This document shows, piece after piece, positions 52,301 through 63,015 of a stretch of DNA of 64,000 bases. Origin of the DNA: Narthecium ossifragum. Lineage: Eukaryota; Streptophyta; Magnoliopsida; Dioscoreales; Nartheciaceae. The notes under the pieces were generated by a model. The model was not told where the DNA came from. It saw only the letters and a list, made by a program, of their open reading frames with translations, and ran no database searches. Location: contig OY986973.1 of NCBI GenBank assembly GCA_963920575.1, positions 17,656,062 through 17,720,061 on the forward strand, read 5' to 3'. A program made the translations under genes and the position numbers. Numbering within the stretch: position 1 is the first letter of the stretch; each line of letters opens with the position of its first letter.

Positions 52301-55300
52301 ATTTGCAGTTAGCGAATATTTAGGAATTGTAATGGATTTGTAATGTGGTAGTTATGGAAGGATAAACTAAGTCCTGAACAGAACTGCTGTCTTTGGGTGA
52401 AGTCTTGCACGTGATTTCTACAGTTTTATCAACTACAGAAATTTAATATTGACAATCACAGTTTGCATGATATCTTCCTAATGTGTTTGAAGAGTAGTTG
52501 CATCCATGAAGTATCTATCAGGCTGGGAAGCACAAACAAGGACATGCGGCACGAAAAATGACACGATACTAACATGTCGACACAACCATTCTCATAAAAT
52601 TTAGGACATCACATGGCAACGACACGAGGAAAAGTGTGTCATATAAATAACTCTATAAATCTTATGCACAAGAAAAGATCATTCAAAGATACAAGACTCA
52701 AAAACATATAAAGTAATGTTTTTTCTAGCTTAAACTTTTAGCTGCCATTGATCAATGCACCTTCTTTGGTTTGGCATTAACTTACCGGATGTCAAGATGT
52801 TGTCTTAGATCTTGGATAAAGGGAAAGAATGAGAGGTGCTTTTAAACCTGATATTGCCTCTAAACCCACCGAATAGAGAAGAAGACATGGGCTGCATGTC
52901 TGCTGTGCTTCAGTAGTGTCGTATTTTAACAAAAAAAAAAAGGGACATGCTGGGAAAGTGTCAGACAAGTGTCCACAGCATGGCCAACAAGTGGCGTGTC
53001 CATAAAGTGTCTGACAAGGGTATGCTTTGTTACTACAGGTATCCGCGCTTTAGACTTTAGGTCAGTATTCTTACCAATATAAGATATAGCAGAAGTTGTT
53101 GGGGTTTTGCTAGATGGACTTGTCAAAGAGGCTCTTATTCAGCAAGAACTTTCCTTCAGTACTGGTCCTCTGAAGATTTGAACTTACTTGATTGGTTTAC
53201 TCTTATGGCTGGGTTGAAATTGCTGGTGTTCCTTATGTACTTGTGTGATTCAGATAACTGAAGGAATCAAATACTGCTATTGCTCTTTGGTAGTTTCTTA
53301 GCTGGTCCTTTCAGATTTTCCAATTGACTTCCCTTATAGTTGTCTTAATACTTTACCTTGTCCTTGGCCTTTCGATTTTGACCTCAATAGATCATTTTCT
53401 TCAAATCTGGAACTCTTTCGAGAAGCAAAAGGGTTGTCTATTTGCAGTGTCTGAACATCAGGAACATTTTTCTTAGATTAGCTTTTGGGTTTTTCCTTTA
53501 TTCCAACTCATTTTCTTTTTCCTTGTTGACTCTAGGTCTACAAATTTAGATTCATGGAATCCAGAGCAGCTGAAGTTGATGGTTTTGGGGGGAAACAACC
53601 GTGCTCAGGTTTTCTTCAAGCAGCATGGATGGACAGATGGTGGTAAAATTGAGGCGAAGTATACATCAAGAGCTGCTGAGTTATACAGGCAGTTACTTTC
53701 CAAAGAAGTTGCCAAAAGCCTTGCAGAAGATCCTATTTTGTCTTCATCACCTGTTGCAGCATCTCATACGCCAGATGCACTAAATGGCCTTCCTGAACTT
53801 AAGTTTGTGGATACTCCGAAAGGAAATGAAGTTGAGAAGCAGGAGATGCCTGAGACTACTCGTTCACCTAAAGCACCAATTCAGTCAGTAGTAATTAATA
53901 CTGGTAAAAAGCCCCTTGGTGCAAAGAAGACGGGCAGTAAGACTGGTGGTCTTGGTGCCCGAAAACTGACTTCCAAGGTATTAGATGCTTGTCTTTTCGT
54001 TCTTGTAAATTTAATTGTTAGCTGCATACAAAATAATAAAGTCAATGAACTGACATTTCCATGAAATTATTGGTCCCAAGGAAGTATTGGTTTTCTAAAG
54101 TGTATTTGGTTTTATAAATGGATCACTCCTAGAAATTGTGGAAGCTCTCAGACACTAGTTATGTTCTTTTGCATAAGGAACATGGTCAGGTCGTAGACAT
54201 TTTCATTAGCCCTTAAAGAAAATGATCATGCCTATCCAATTTTACTGCAATGAAGTTGGCTAGGTAATTTATTTCGAACCTCTTACTTGCAGCCAAGTGA
54301 AAGTCTTTATGATCAAAAGCCTGAAGAGCCAGCACCTGTTGCAACCACCATGGCTAGTTCTACCCCGACACATGGCTTGCCTTTCGCTTCGCGTTTTGAA
54401 TATGTGGAGAACACATCAGCTGCTGAGACCACGTCTGGTGGCAGTCAGGTGCTTGGTCATGTAGCTCCACCAAAATCGTCAAACTTCTTTGCTGAATTCG
54501 GAATGGACAGTGGATTTCAGAAAAAGTCAAGCTCCAGTTCATCAAAAGTTCAGGTAAAGCTTTATAAGCAGACACATAGAGTCTTGTCTTATCATGTAGA
54601 ATATCTCCATAAAATTGACAGGTCCAGTTTTAGAAATTTCTTTTCCGTCCCCAAATCATTGGTGGACAGTTGTGACAATTATTTGGAATCAATTAGACGC
54701 GTTTTTTCAAGCTAGATTTCTTCCATGATTCCAATAATCAAGTGGTTGCCTTCAACTCTGAATGTACCCTGAGTTAAGTCTGGCCCGATTGCCTTCAAAA
54801 GTTGAATTCCCTACATCCTTATCATGCCCCATGTTAATTGTGATGTTCCTTTGAAGTTGTGATCTGATACACAGGAAGTGTAGCACTTCTTTGTACACTG
54901 AGTCCCTGCTGCCTCTCTTGTAGACTCTGTTGCTTTCAACCTTTTTCTTCCTTGCCTGTTGAACCTTAAGATCATTGAGTTAGTGCTGGTAAAGCCCCAC
55001 GTGGTCTATTAAGATTAATCAAGTGCAAGCTATGAACTGCAATCTCTCACTTCGTCTAAGGGGAAATTATGAATCGACATGTAACATAGAACTCCTTGCA
55101 AGTTTATTAGCTAGAGCTATATATGGAAAAGTTAAAAAAAAGCGGTGTGGCTTTATGAGTACAGTTTGCAAGGCACAAAGGCAAAAGCATCATGCAGTTA
55201 AACAAAGAACATGTGCTGCATGCAACTAATGTTGATTGAAACTTAACATAAATGTTTGCACCCACGTTTTCGAGATGAGTTAAATCCTATGTGATTTCAA

Positions 55301-57619
55301 TCCCGTTTGTTCTAGGTCACTTCGGTTCACATAAACTCTCATCCTATTTTTAGTTCATCCCAGTTATTCAACTTTCAGAGCCATTTCTGTTCTCTTACTC
55401 TAATGGCCTCATCTGATAAGTCCTGTGCCCTCTTTGTACTAATTGTGAGTCTACCTAAGTATTTCCTGACTTGGAGAATACTAGAAACAAGTTATCAGTT
55501 TCTTACTTGACGGAGCTTATATGGAGGCTAGATTGACATTAATCGCAGAAGTAAATTGCTCTATGCATCTTGCATGTTTGATCTGATCCCTATGTTCATT
55601 ATTGACCTAGTCAATTAGGCTCTGAGGAAAGCCTAAATTTCCTAGAGTTTTGTCAAACGCAATTAAAGGACAAAATTAATAAAGGCGGATGGATATGATG
55701 GAACATGAATCACAAGCAGCAAAATGATTATTGCCTGGTGAACATGATCCACAGTTCAGTTGCTCACAGCCATGGAGTCCTCTCTCACATCTTACAACCA
55801 TCAAGAGCCAATAGGAACAACTCCTGTTGCGACTCTTGCCTGGTTCTTCCATTGTATGTACTAGCTTGCCATTCATTCTATGATGGGCATGCCAAGTTGC
55901 AAGTTGCCTCATGGCCAGCAAAGCCACTTGTTGTGATAATTGCAGTAGGGGAGGATGACCATCCAGTTTGAGAGCTAAGACGACAGAAAATAATAATTTG
56001 CAAACGTGTGATTGGTTAATTACCAAAAAAAAAAACTCTTAATTCATTGAGTCCAGTTTTTTTCATCCAAGCCTGAATAAACTCAATGCTGTCATCCTGC
56101 TTCACTCTGTTTGATAAAAAAAAACCTTGATTCGGTCGAATCAAAGTGAACTTTCATCCAGGACTGACTCAGAAAGTCATTTGAAGCTTATTTGACCAAG
56201 TTTGGTCAAATTGACTGGGGTTTGAAAGTAGGTGACTAGAACATTCACGTTTTAAGTTGACCAAGCTCTCAAAGTCTTGGTTTTTTGTCATATGACTATT
56301 TATTTCAACAGCTACCATTATCCTAACTAAGATTGGGGAATTTATTCCCTCGCTATTAGGGAACATGCTTCATGAGTGTTCATCAAGAAAAGACTGAAGC
56401 AAAGATGTTGTGGTAGTAGGGGATCTTGCAAGTAAGGTTTTGTTTGCTCAAAAGTCAAAGGGCGTCGTAGTTTCTCGAGTATCTTTTAACTTTCTAGTAA
56501 TTTTGCATGAAGCCTTATATTATTTTGAGAATTTTCGGCAGTTTTAACTTTTACCGAAATATGGAAAAAATTCGGCCACAGAATAGGTTGTATTTTTACT
56601 GTAAGAAACAATATGAGCGTTAGAGCTTTTCCAGTCTCGTAACTAATTTACTTTTTTTGTTGATGAATTCTTTCTACTTGCACGGTTAATTTCAGGTCCA
56701 GGAAGGCAGTGAGGCGAGACAGAAGTTTTCCAATGCAAAAGCAATTTCTTCAGCCCAATTTTTTGGTGATCAGAGCAAAGCAGGTGATAAGGATGCTCAA
56801 ATCTCCCTTCAGAAGTTCACGGTACGTGCTACTTGACACCAAACTTTGACGAAAGTAAACGATTTGTTCTGCTGAAGGAAAGAGAGTGGTTGTCCTTGGA
56901 ACCCTTGATGTCTGTCTGCCAGCCATTATTACTTCTCTCTTTTTTTGCTGGTTACCTCTGGACACTGTAACAACCTTCTAGCAGTCTACTGCAGATGATA
57001 TGGTAGACTAAGCCAAGATTAAAATGTAATTTTCCTCAATGTATGGTTTCTGAATTGATCCTTATACTTGCTTGCTTAACTGTTAAAGTTGCATGACCTT
57101 CTGGGTGATTGTTGATGTTCCTTGTGCTCTTGGCATGTAGGGTTCGGCATCCATCTCTAGTGCTGATCTTTTTGGTCGTGATATGGACAACAGTCGTCTT
57201 GACGTAACTGCAGCAGATCTTATCAACAGAATCTCTTTCCAGGTACTTTTCTGGGATAGCATTCCAATATAACAAACCATGTTCTGTGTGACCAGGCAAA
57301 AATTTATGCATATATTTGTTTGGTTTTAACTCTTGGGATTATAACATCTTCTGTTACATGTGCTCACTTTCTGCTGACTAAATAGCCAGATTGGTTATGC
57401 ACTTTTGAGCTTACTATTCCTTTAATTATCTTTAAATTGTCTTATATACTTGTTTCTTAAATACCTACTTATCAACATAAACCCCGCTTTCACGTCTGCT
57501 TGCTTTCATAGGCATCACAAGACATTTCCTCCTTGAAGAACATTGCTGGGGAGACTGGGAAGAAGTTGACATCAATAGCTTCCAACCTCATTAATGATCT
57601 TCAAGATAGAATCCTTTAA
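49378..57619 (+). CDS. AGD: ARF GTPase-activating protein, ArfGAP2/3 (Glo3) type, AGD8/9/10-like
   Basis: Seven exons with GT-AG borders give a 408-residue protein: 49378-49446, 49619-49737, 53536-53977, 54293-54553, 56696-56821, 57141-57242, 57512-57619. Residues 1-120 form the ArfGAP domain, with zinc finger C25-x2-C28-x16-C45-x2-C48 and the arginine finger R53 in [10 protein letters not shown] basic stretch [16 protein letters not shown] near 185-205 matches the coatomer-binding region of Glo3 proteins. Two Glo3 motifs, ISSAQFFG (314-321) and ISSADLFG (344-351), follow. The tail is amphipathic and ends [10 protein letters not shown]. The family stimulates GTP hydrolysis by ARF1 and controls COPI coat cycling at the Golgi. 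Length agrees with Arabidopsis AGD8-AGD10 at about 400. The start ATG precedes the conserved [17 protein letters not shown]. All motifs are intact. The exon 2-3 junction falls within an Arg codon. The exact paralogue cannot be assigned. Confidence 0.95.
49738..53535 (+). other. Long second intron of the ARF-GAP gene (3.8 kb)
   Basis: It is bounded by GTATGG and CTCTAG. No gene is seen inside. Bases about 52510-53060 are rich in GACAC/GTGTC words in inverted arrangement (GACATGCGGCACG, GTCGACACAACC, AGTGTCAGACAAGTGTCC), probably a small decayed transposable element. The rest is AT-rich with poly-T stretches normal for plant introns. Confidence 0.7.
54554..56695 (+). other. Fourth intron of the ARF-GAP gene (2.1 kb)
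   Basis: It is bounded by GTAAAG and TTTCAG. Open frames near 55676-56026 on both strands have no recognisable domain. Nothing else was identified. Confidence 0.7.
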
Positions 57620-58399
57620 ATCTGGTGCCTAATATGCATGCCAAGGACCCGCTTGTGGTCGCAAAGGGGGATGGATGGTTCTCAACTTCCTGGGAGCAAA
57701 ACCACTTGCTGTTTAAAACTTATATCTTCCTCTTTTTTCTCGAGGTGATGTGAATTTCTGACATTTCAGAACGTTTTGCAGTGAGAAAACATTTGGATAG
57801 AATTCATTAAAAGTGGTGTATCATGGCTATAAGAATAGTACCATATTGTATGGCTCGTAAAAGTTGTATTTTCTTTTGAAATCAGCAAATGACCTTCCAA
57901 GTGCTTAATTTATCAAATGTTCTCTGTGCTATTGTGATTACCAGATGTAAGATATTGAGGGGAGGCTTCTTCTGTTGTGTGTTTTAAGCTCCTGGCTGAT
58001 GGGACTGCTTGTGAGTTGTGAGTGAGTGAATCACTGTTTGAAGTTTCACCGAAATGGCCAAACCGTTTTGGGTTTCATTAAGAACCAGCCCAAAACTGAA
58101 CCTGAAATGCATACAAGAGTCGAACTATTTGGACTCAAATCCATATCTTTTTCAGCCCCTGATTGACCAATATTGAAATGTTTCACTGCCCACAGAGATA
58201 GAAAGAGATCAACCCCTGCGCCATATTTTTTTGATATTTTTTTTGATGAATTGAGCCTAGCCCCTATCCCATGGTTCGAAGCTTCGATCGCCAAAACTGA
58301 TCTGGAATTTGATTGGAATTGGTTCCAAATCGAATATGAAACCCATAAAATTTGGGCTGTGATAAGATGTTTGATTCGAATCGGTATATATGGAGTAAG
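57620..58399. other. 3' UTR and downstream flank of the ARF-GAP gene
   Basis: A plausible 3' UTR covers the first 300-400 bases (for example AATAGTACC and TTGTAT around 57836-57850). No gene is seen downstream; open frames at 58046-58476 occur on both strands over the same bases and show no domain. Confidence 0.4.
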
Positions 58400-58850
58400 A
58401 GCATTGATTTGTGTACATGCCTACGTGGCATGTACACTGCACACGGGTTTGAATCGATAGTGAGGTACCGATTCAACCATCTAGTCTATCGGTAGTGAGG
58501 TACCGATGGATTAGATCAACCAATCGGTACCTTACTACCGATATATGGCATGTAGTATACACATGCTAGATATCGGTAGTGAGATACCGAATCTTTCATC
58601 TAGTCCATCGGTACTGAGGTACCGATGGACTAGATCAACTAATCGGTATCGATGGACTAGATCAACCAATCAGTACCGATGGACTAGATCAACCAATCGG
58701 TACCGATGGACTAGCTGAAAGATATCGGTACTGAGGTACTTAATCTTTCAGCTAGTCCATCGGTAGGGACTAGTTGATTGAATCGGTACCTCACTACCGA
58801 TTTAACCATGTATAATGTACATGCTAACGTGGCATGTAGACAAATCATTT
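58400..58850. repeat. Foldback element built of TCGGTACCGA words
   Basis: The outer arms GATTTGTGTACATGCC (58403) and, on the minus strand from 58846, GATTTGTCTACATGCC are inverted repeats. TGGCATGTA occurs at both sides. Between them the palindrome TCGGTACCGA or its expanded form ATCGGTAGTGAGGTACCGAT recurs about ten times. Bases 58618-58710 hold four tandem units of about 28 bases of the type GGTACCGATGGACTAGATCA plus ACCAAT. It could be a MITE, but no target duplication was found. Confidence 0.75.
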
Positions 58851-59400
58851 TCCATGGAGTAAACTAAAACCTAAATATTTCACTTTTTTTTATTGGACCA
58901 AAATCTCAATCGAAATATTAGCCCGTTGGGCTCAACTAATTAAAAAAAAAGAAAAATCTCAATCGAAATTGAAAGCTCCAACCTGATTTGGGTCAAGCGC
59001 GAGCCGAACCCAAAAAATTTCAGATAGGGATTTCAGGTGACCCAAACCCTGGAGAAATCAGGTCAGGTCGGGTCAAAGTTTTCAAGCTGGGTGAAAATTG
59101 CTACCCCTACTTTTTTCTATGTATAATAGACCGCTCGAAAATGTCAATTCCAAGATACCATCTTACGGGATCAACTTATTTATTAACGGGCTTATAAATT
59201 TGGACGGTGTTTGCACACAAATTGTGCAACGCTCTAATTAATCTGTAAGAGATTATGATAAGGTTTAATTTTTTCGAACACTCAGTTCGAACGGAGCTGT
59301 TGAAGCTTCAGAAAAATGGATGTGAAGTAAACATAGTGGAAAATGGAAAATGGAAGTGGTGAAAAAATGAATGATGAAAAGTCATGAAAAATGAGAATAA
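58851..59400. other. AT-rich spacer
   Basis: No gene is seen. Bases 59320-59400 are a GAAAATGG/ATGAAA-rich low-complexity stretch. Confidence 0.4.
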
Positions 59401-59404
59401 TGGG

Positions 59405-59600
59405 TGATGAAATGTTATGAACCGTTTGAACTGTTATGAAACTATTTTGGAACCGTTTAAACTGTTATGAAACTATTTTGGAACCGTTTGAACTGTTCTA
59501 TAACTATCTTGAAACCGTTTGAACTGCCCTAAAACTATCTTCGATCTGCTCTGAACTACTCTAGAACTCTTTTAGAACTGCTCTCGAACTGTCAGAATTG
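59405..59600. repeat. Degenerate tandem repeat, unit about 36 bp
   Basis: Units of the form GGAACCGTTTGAACTGTTAT followed by GAAACTATTTT repeat five times or more from 59411, progressively decaying towards CTCGAACTGTCAG at 59590. Confidence 0.8.
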
Positions 59601-59639
59601 AATCTGAAATCGTCAGAACTGCATAAGTGGTCGACATCT

Positions 59640-60200
59640 TCAGTTATTTATGAAACTGTCATTAAATATACCATCTTGTATTTCACTATAATTTTACCGA
59701 TGATAACCTTGGAATATGGAAAACCTCTGAACATAAAAGTCGTAGCTCTTAAAATTATCTTTTCAATGGTATCAAAAACATCTAATTTGGATATCATATG
59801 AGAAAGTTATGACCGAAATAGTCAAACCACATCGACGATGACCAAAATATGATCGATTGGACATGGGCGATGGAAATTGGCCGATTGGAATTTGGTCGAT
59901 GAAATCGGCCATTCTTTGGATGATGACATTTGGAAATTTGGTCATTATTTACTATTTTGCCATTAGATAATTTGGCTTACAGTTTGACATACTAAACGAT
60001 AGAATCTGAAAATCTCGTCAACACTAAAGTTGTAGATCTTTTCGTCTTCTTTCTAATGGTTCAAGAATCACCCAATTTGGATACTTAATGTAAAAGTTAT
60101 GGCCAAAATACTTCAGTTGTGTCAAAACTGAAGTATTTATTGGCTGATTGATAATATTTACGAAATTATCATTGATTTTGGTAATAACCCAAATGACTTT
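59640..60200. repeat. Two LTR-like modules next to short palindrome arrays
   Basis: Bases 59725-59810 (ACATAAAAGTCGTAGCTCTT, then AGTTATGACCGAAATAG) are followed by GATCGATTGGACATGGGCGA and GGCCGATTGG...ATCGGCC words. Bases 60018-60105 (ACACTAAAGTTGTAGATCTT, then AAGTTATGGCCAAAATA) are followed by ACTTCAG...CTGAAGT. The organisation resembles the module plus palindrome zones of LTR copies B and E4. No element border was defined. Confidence 0.5.
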
Positions 60201-60358
60201 AGGACATGATTATATTTATGACTAACAGAGGGCTTACGTATAATTAAGATAACTAGGCAGTCTTAATCATTGGCATAACAAGCATCAGGGGCTCTATTTA
60301 TATGCAAAAGAACCCGATTCATAATCACACGGCATCCACTGTGACACTAAAAACTTTA

Positions 60359-61842
60359 GGGAGATTTGTCGAATAGTCTCTTATTAGAAACCAATTTGTC
60401 ATTTGGTCCCCTATAGAAGATCTTAAGTGTTTTAATACCACTATAGGGGATAGAAGACTATAATACCCTTATATAGGGGATAGAAGACTATAATACCCTT
60501 ATCCCGTCACCGTCATCAATCCACATCATCAATCCACATCTAGATTCGCCACCGCCACCCCCACTTCTAGATCCGTCGTCGGGATTCGCCCCTTCAACGC
60601 CCTCCCATCCTCCGACCTCCTCTTCTTCGCGATGCCATTCGATCCCGTCGGATTTGACGTGAGGTCGCCACCAAGCCCATCTCTAAGCACGTTGTCAATC
60701 CCGACCATCACTCGTCACCGTCACCAAGCTCGTCACCGTCACCGTCGTCGACCATCGCCCGTCTCGAGATCCCTGTCGCGAAGAGGAGGGAGCGTGGGGA
60801 AAAATAATGTCGCATTTCTTTTCCTTTTTTTCATTTTTGAAAAATCAATAGTGTGTCCTTTGAGTAAATTTTTAGTGATTTTGTGGTTACCTTTTATTTT
60901 ATTTTTAGTAACTTTTCAATTTTATGGTTATTTTTCTTTTTTGTGTATGTTATTAGTAACTTTGGTAGTTACTTTTTGTTTTTTATACTAACTTTCCAAT
61001 TTTATGGTTACTTTTTTTTTCTTTTTTGTTACCACAAAAAAGATGAGTCTATGCTAGTAGTTACTTTGGTAGTTACTTTTCATTTTAAAAAAATAACAAC
61101 CAAACAATTGACATAGAAAGTAACTGGCAACACCAGTTTTCAAAAAGTAACTATCAAATAAAACAATTATACATAATGAAAAGTAACTACCATTTTTTGT
61201 AAAAATATTGTAAAAATATGATAGTTATTTTTCATTTTTGATATACAATGGAAGGTAACTACAAATTTGTGCAAAAATCAGCTAAAAATGTTGGTAGTTA
61301 TTTTTTAATATTGTAAAAATATGGTAGTTATTTTTCAATTTAGGAAAATATGGTAGTTACTTTTCATTTTATAGTTAAAATATTAAATGTTGAAAAATAT
61401 TGTGAAAAATATTTATTTGTAGTTACTTTTTAATTATGTAGTTACTTTTCATATATTTTTTCAATTTTTGTGGGGGAATATCACTTTTTAAATATTTCTA
61501 GTTACTTTTCACTTTGTAGTTAAAAATATTAAAAACATATTGTGTAAAAAATTTGTAGTTACTTTTCAAGTTTTTTATAGTTACTTTTCAGTTTTTTTTT
61601 ATTATTACTTTTCAGTTTTTTTGCTAGTTACTTATCAGTTTTTTTAGTAGTAACTTTTCGACGGAAATACAATAAGTCATTGGGAATGTAAACGGTCATC
61701 AGGAAGGGAATATAGGATGGGATGTTAAAAGGATATTTTAATAATAAAAATTTACAGCCGTAAAAACAGAGACTAAATGCCTTAAAAACTTCTAAAGGGA
61801 CTAGAGAGCAAATAAGTTCTCCTGACTATTCATCAATTTCCT
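60359..61842. mobile_element. MULE-like non-autonomous element
   Basis: The left end GGGAGATTTGTCGAATAGTC and the right end read on the minus strand, AGGAAATTGATGAATAGTCA, start degenerate inverted repeats of about 65 bases, both continuing to a TAGTCCC / GGTCCCC block and AGAAG. The flanks AAAAACTTTA (60349-60358) and AAAAAATTTA (61843-61852) are a 10-bp target duplication with one mismatch, the usual size for Mutator-like elements. Inside are a 31-bp tandem duplication (about 60437-60500), a GC-rich Ser/Pro/Arg frame at 60540-60800 that may be captured host sequence, and a long AT-rich array of TAGTTACTTTT words. Confidence 0.72.
60860..61660. repeat. Array of about 25 TAGTTACTTTTCA words
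   Basis: The word GTAGTTACTTTTCATTTT and decayed forms recur at irregular 20-60 base spacing, mostly in plus orientation, with a few complementary AAAAGTAACTA forms at 61105-61190. It occupies most of the MULE-like element. Confidence 0.85.
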
Positions 61843-62186
61843 AAAAAATTTAACAATTTCGCCAACATAAAAAGACCAAATTACGCAAATTGTTTTTGTA
61901 GAAATAGAGGAGAAACCAATAAAAGCTAAAACTCTAGGAGAAAAGGAGGACTAAAGATAGAAAAATATACACTCGCTCTCCGTGGATACCTGCAAGAAAA
62001 ACAGAGGGAGGCGAAAGAGACCCCCCAAATGTGAGTACAAAAAGGAGAACTTTTTTTCATTCGTGCATTTCTTTACTTTGTTACTGTCTTCCTTTGATTT
62101 GCCAAAGTTGTTCTTTTTCTTGAAGCTCCTGCTCTTGTTGCTCACCAGCTCTTTTGGGTTTCGCACCCTTCTCCTCTTTTACCAAG
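61843..62186 (+). promoter_or_regulatory. Presumed promoter and first (non-coding) exon of the SEC15-like gene
   Basis: No coding start in frame is present. The pyrimidine-rich stretch ends in ACCAAG followed by GTGAGAG, a good splice donor (62187). An intron from 62187 to ATCTTTGCAG at 62980 would leave only a short 5' UTR exon before the ATG at 63016. No clear TATA box was chosen. Confidence 0.45.
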
Positions 62187-62980
62187 GTGAGAGATTTCTT
62201 GGGCTCAATATCTTTTTTGTGCTTCAGTTGATAGATGTTTTGATTTATTGTTCATGGATAATGGGGGTTTCTTTGTGTATGCGTGGAGTTTGAATCAGTT
62301 TATCTCCCAAAAAAACCACGCTTTTGAGGACCCTTGTGAGTGCAGGGTTATAATCTTGGGCTCAATAGCTTATATTTTGCTTTGTGCTTCAGTTGATAAG
62401 TTTTTTTTCTTTCAATGTTCTTGGAAAAATGGGGGTTTCTTTGTGTATGCGTGGAGTTTGAATCAGTTTATCTCCAAAAAAAAACCAGGTTTTTGAGGAC
62501 CCTGTGAGTGCAGGGTTGTAATATTGGGAAAAAAACAAGCAACCCTTTTCTTTGGTCTATTTTTCACGCTATTATTGGTACATTTGTAGGCTTGGTTGAA
62601 GAGATTCTTATGACCATCTTAGTTTCTTCAGGTGCCAATGGGTGCCTTTGTTGAGAATGAGTGTTTTGGTTCTTTAATCAGATTGCTGGAAATCTCTTTT
62701 TAGCTCATGATTGGATCATGGCTTCCTTGGAGAATGATCTCTCTAGAGATTAGATGTAATAACTGCTAGAGGAATGTTCTGTCCTGGTTAGTAGATGAAA
62801 TCTTTGGCTTCAAAAGTGCACAAAGTGTGAGAAGGCCTTCCATGGTACTCTCTTTCTTGGCATAGTTGATGTTACCTATATCATCTGATCGTTGAGCCTG
62901 CACTGTCGTTTAAATACTTGCTCTCGACCATATTGGTCATCGCGATTGTACTGGACTTTTTTCCCTTCTGATCTTTGCAG
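62187..62980 (+). other. Probable 5' UTR intron of the SEC15-like gene
   Basis: Donor AAG/GTGAGA and acceptor TTTGCAG/TC are near consensus. The intron carries a tandem duplication: unit 1 about 62200-62357 and unit 2 about 62358-62528. Both start TTGGGCTCAATA and share a TGCTTCAGTTGATA phrase, a GGGGGTTTCTTTGTGTATGC block and GTGAGTGCAGGGTT. 5' UTR introns often raise expression in plants. No coding sequence is inside. Confidence 0.6.
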
Positions 62981-63015
62981 TCAGTCTCCTATTAACAGAG
63001 CTTGATCAAGAACAA

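Noticed and set aside
53926..54064. Extension of ARF-GAP exon 3 into the following bases as an alternative C terminus
   Set aside because: The GT donor after LTSK at 53977 and the acceptor at 54292 restore a collinear family protein; read-through gives a hydrophobic tail unknown in the family.
58046..58476. Small genes downstream of the ARF-GAP gene
   Set aside because: Three overlapping frames on both strands, no domain, partly in the foldback repeat.
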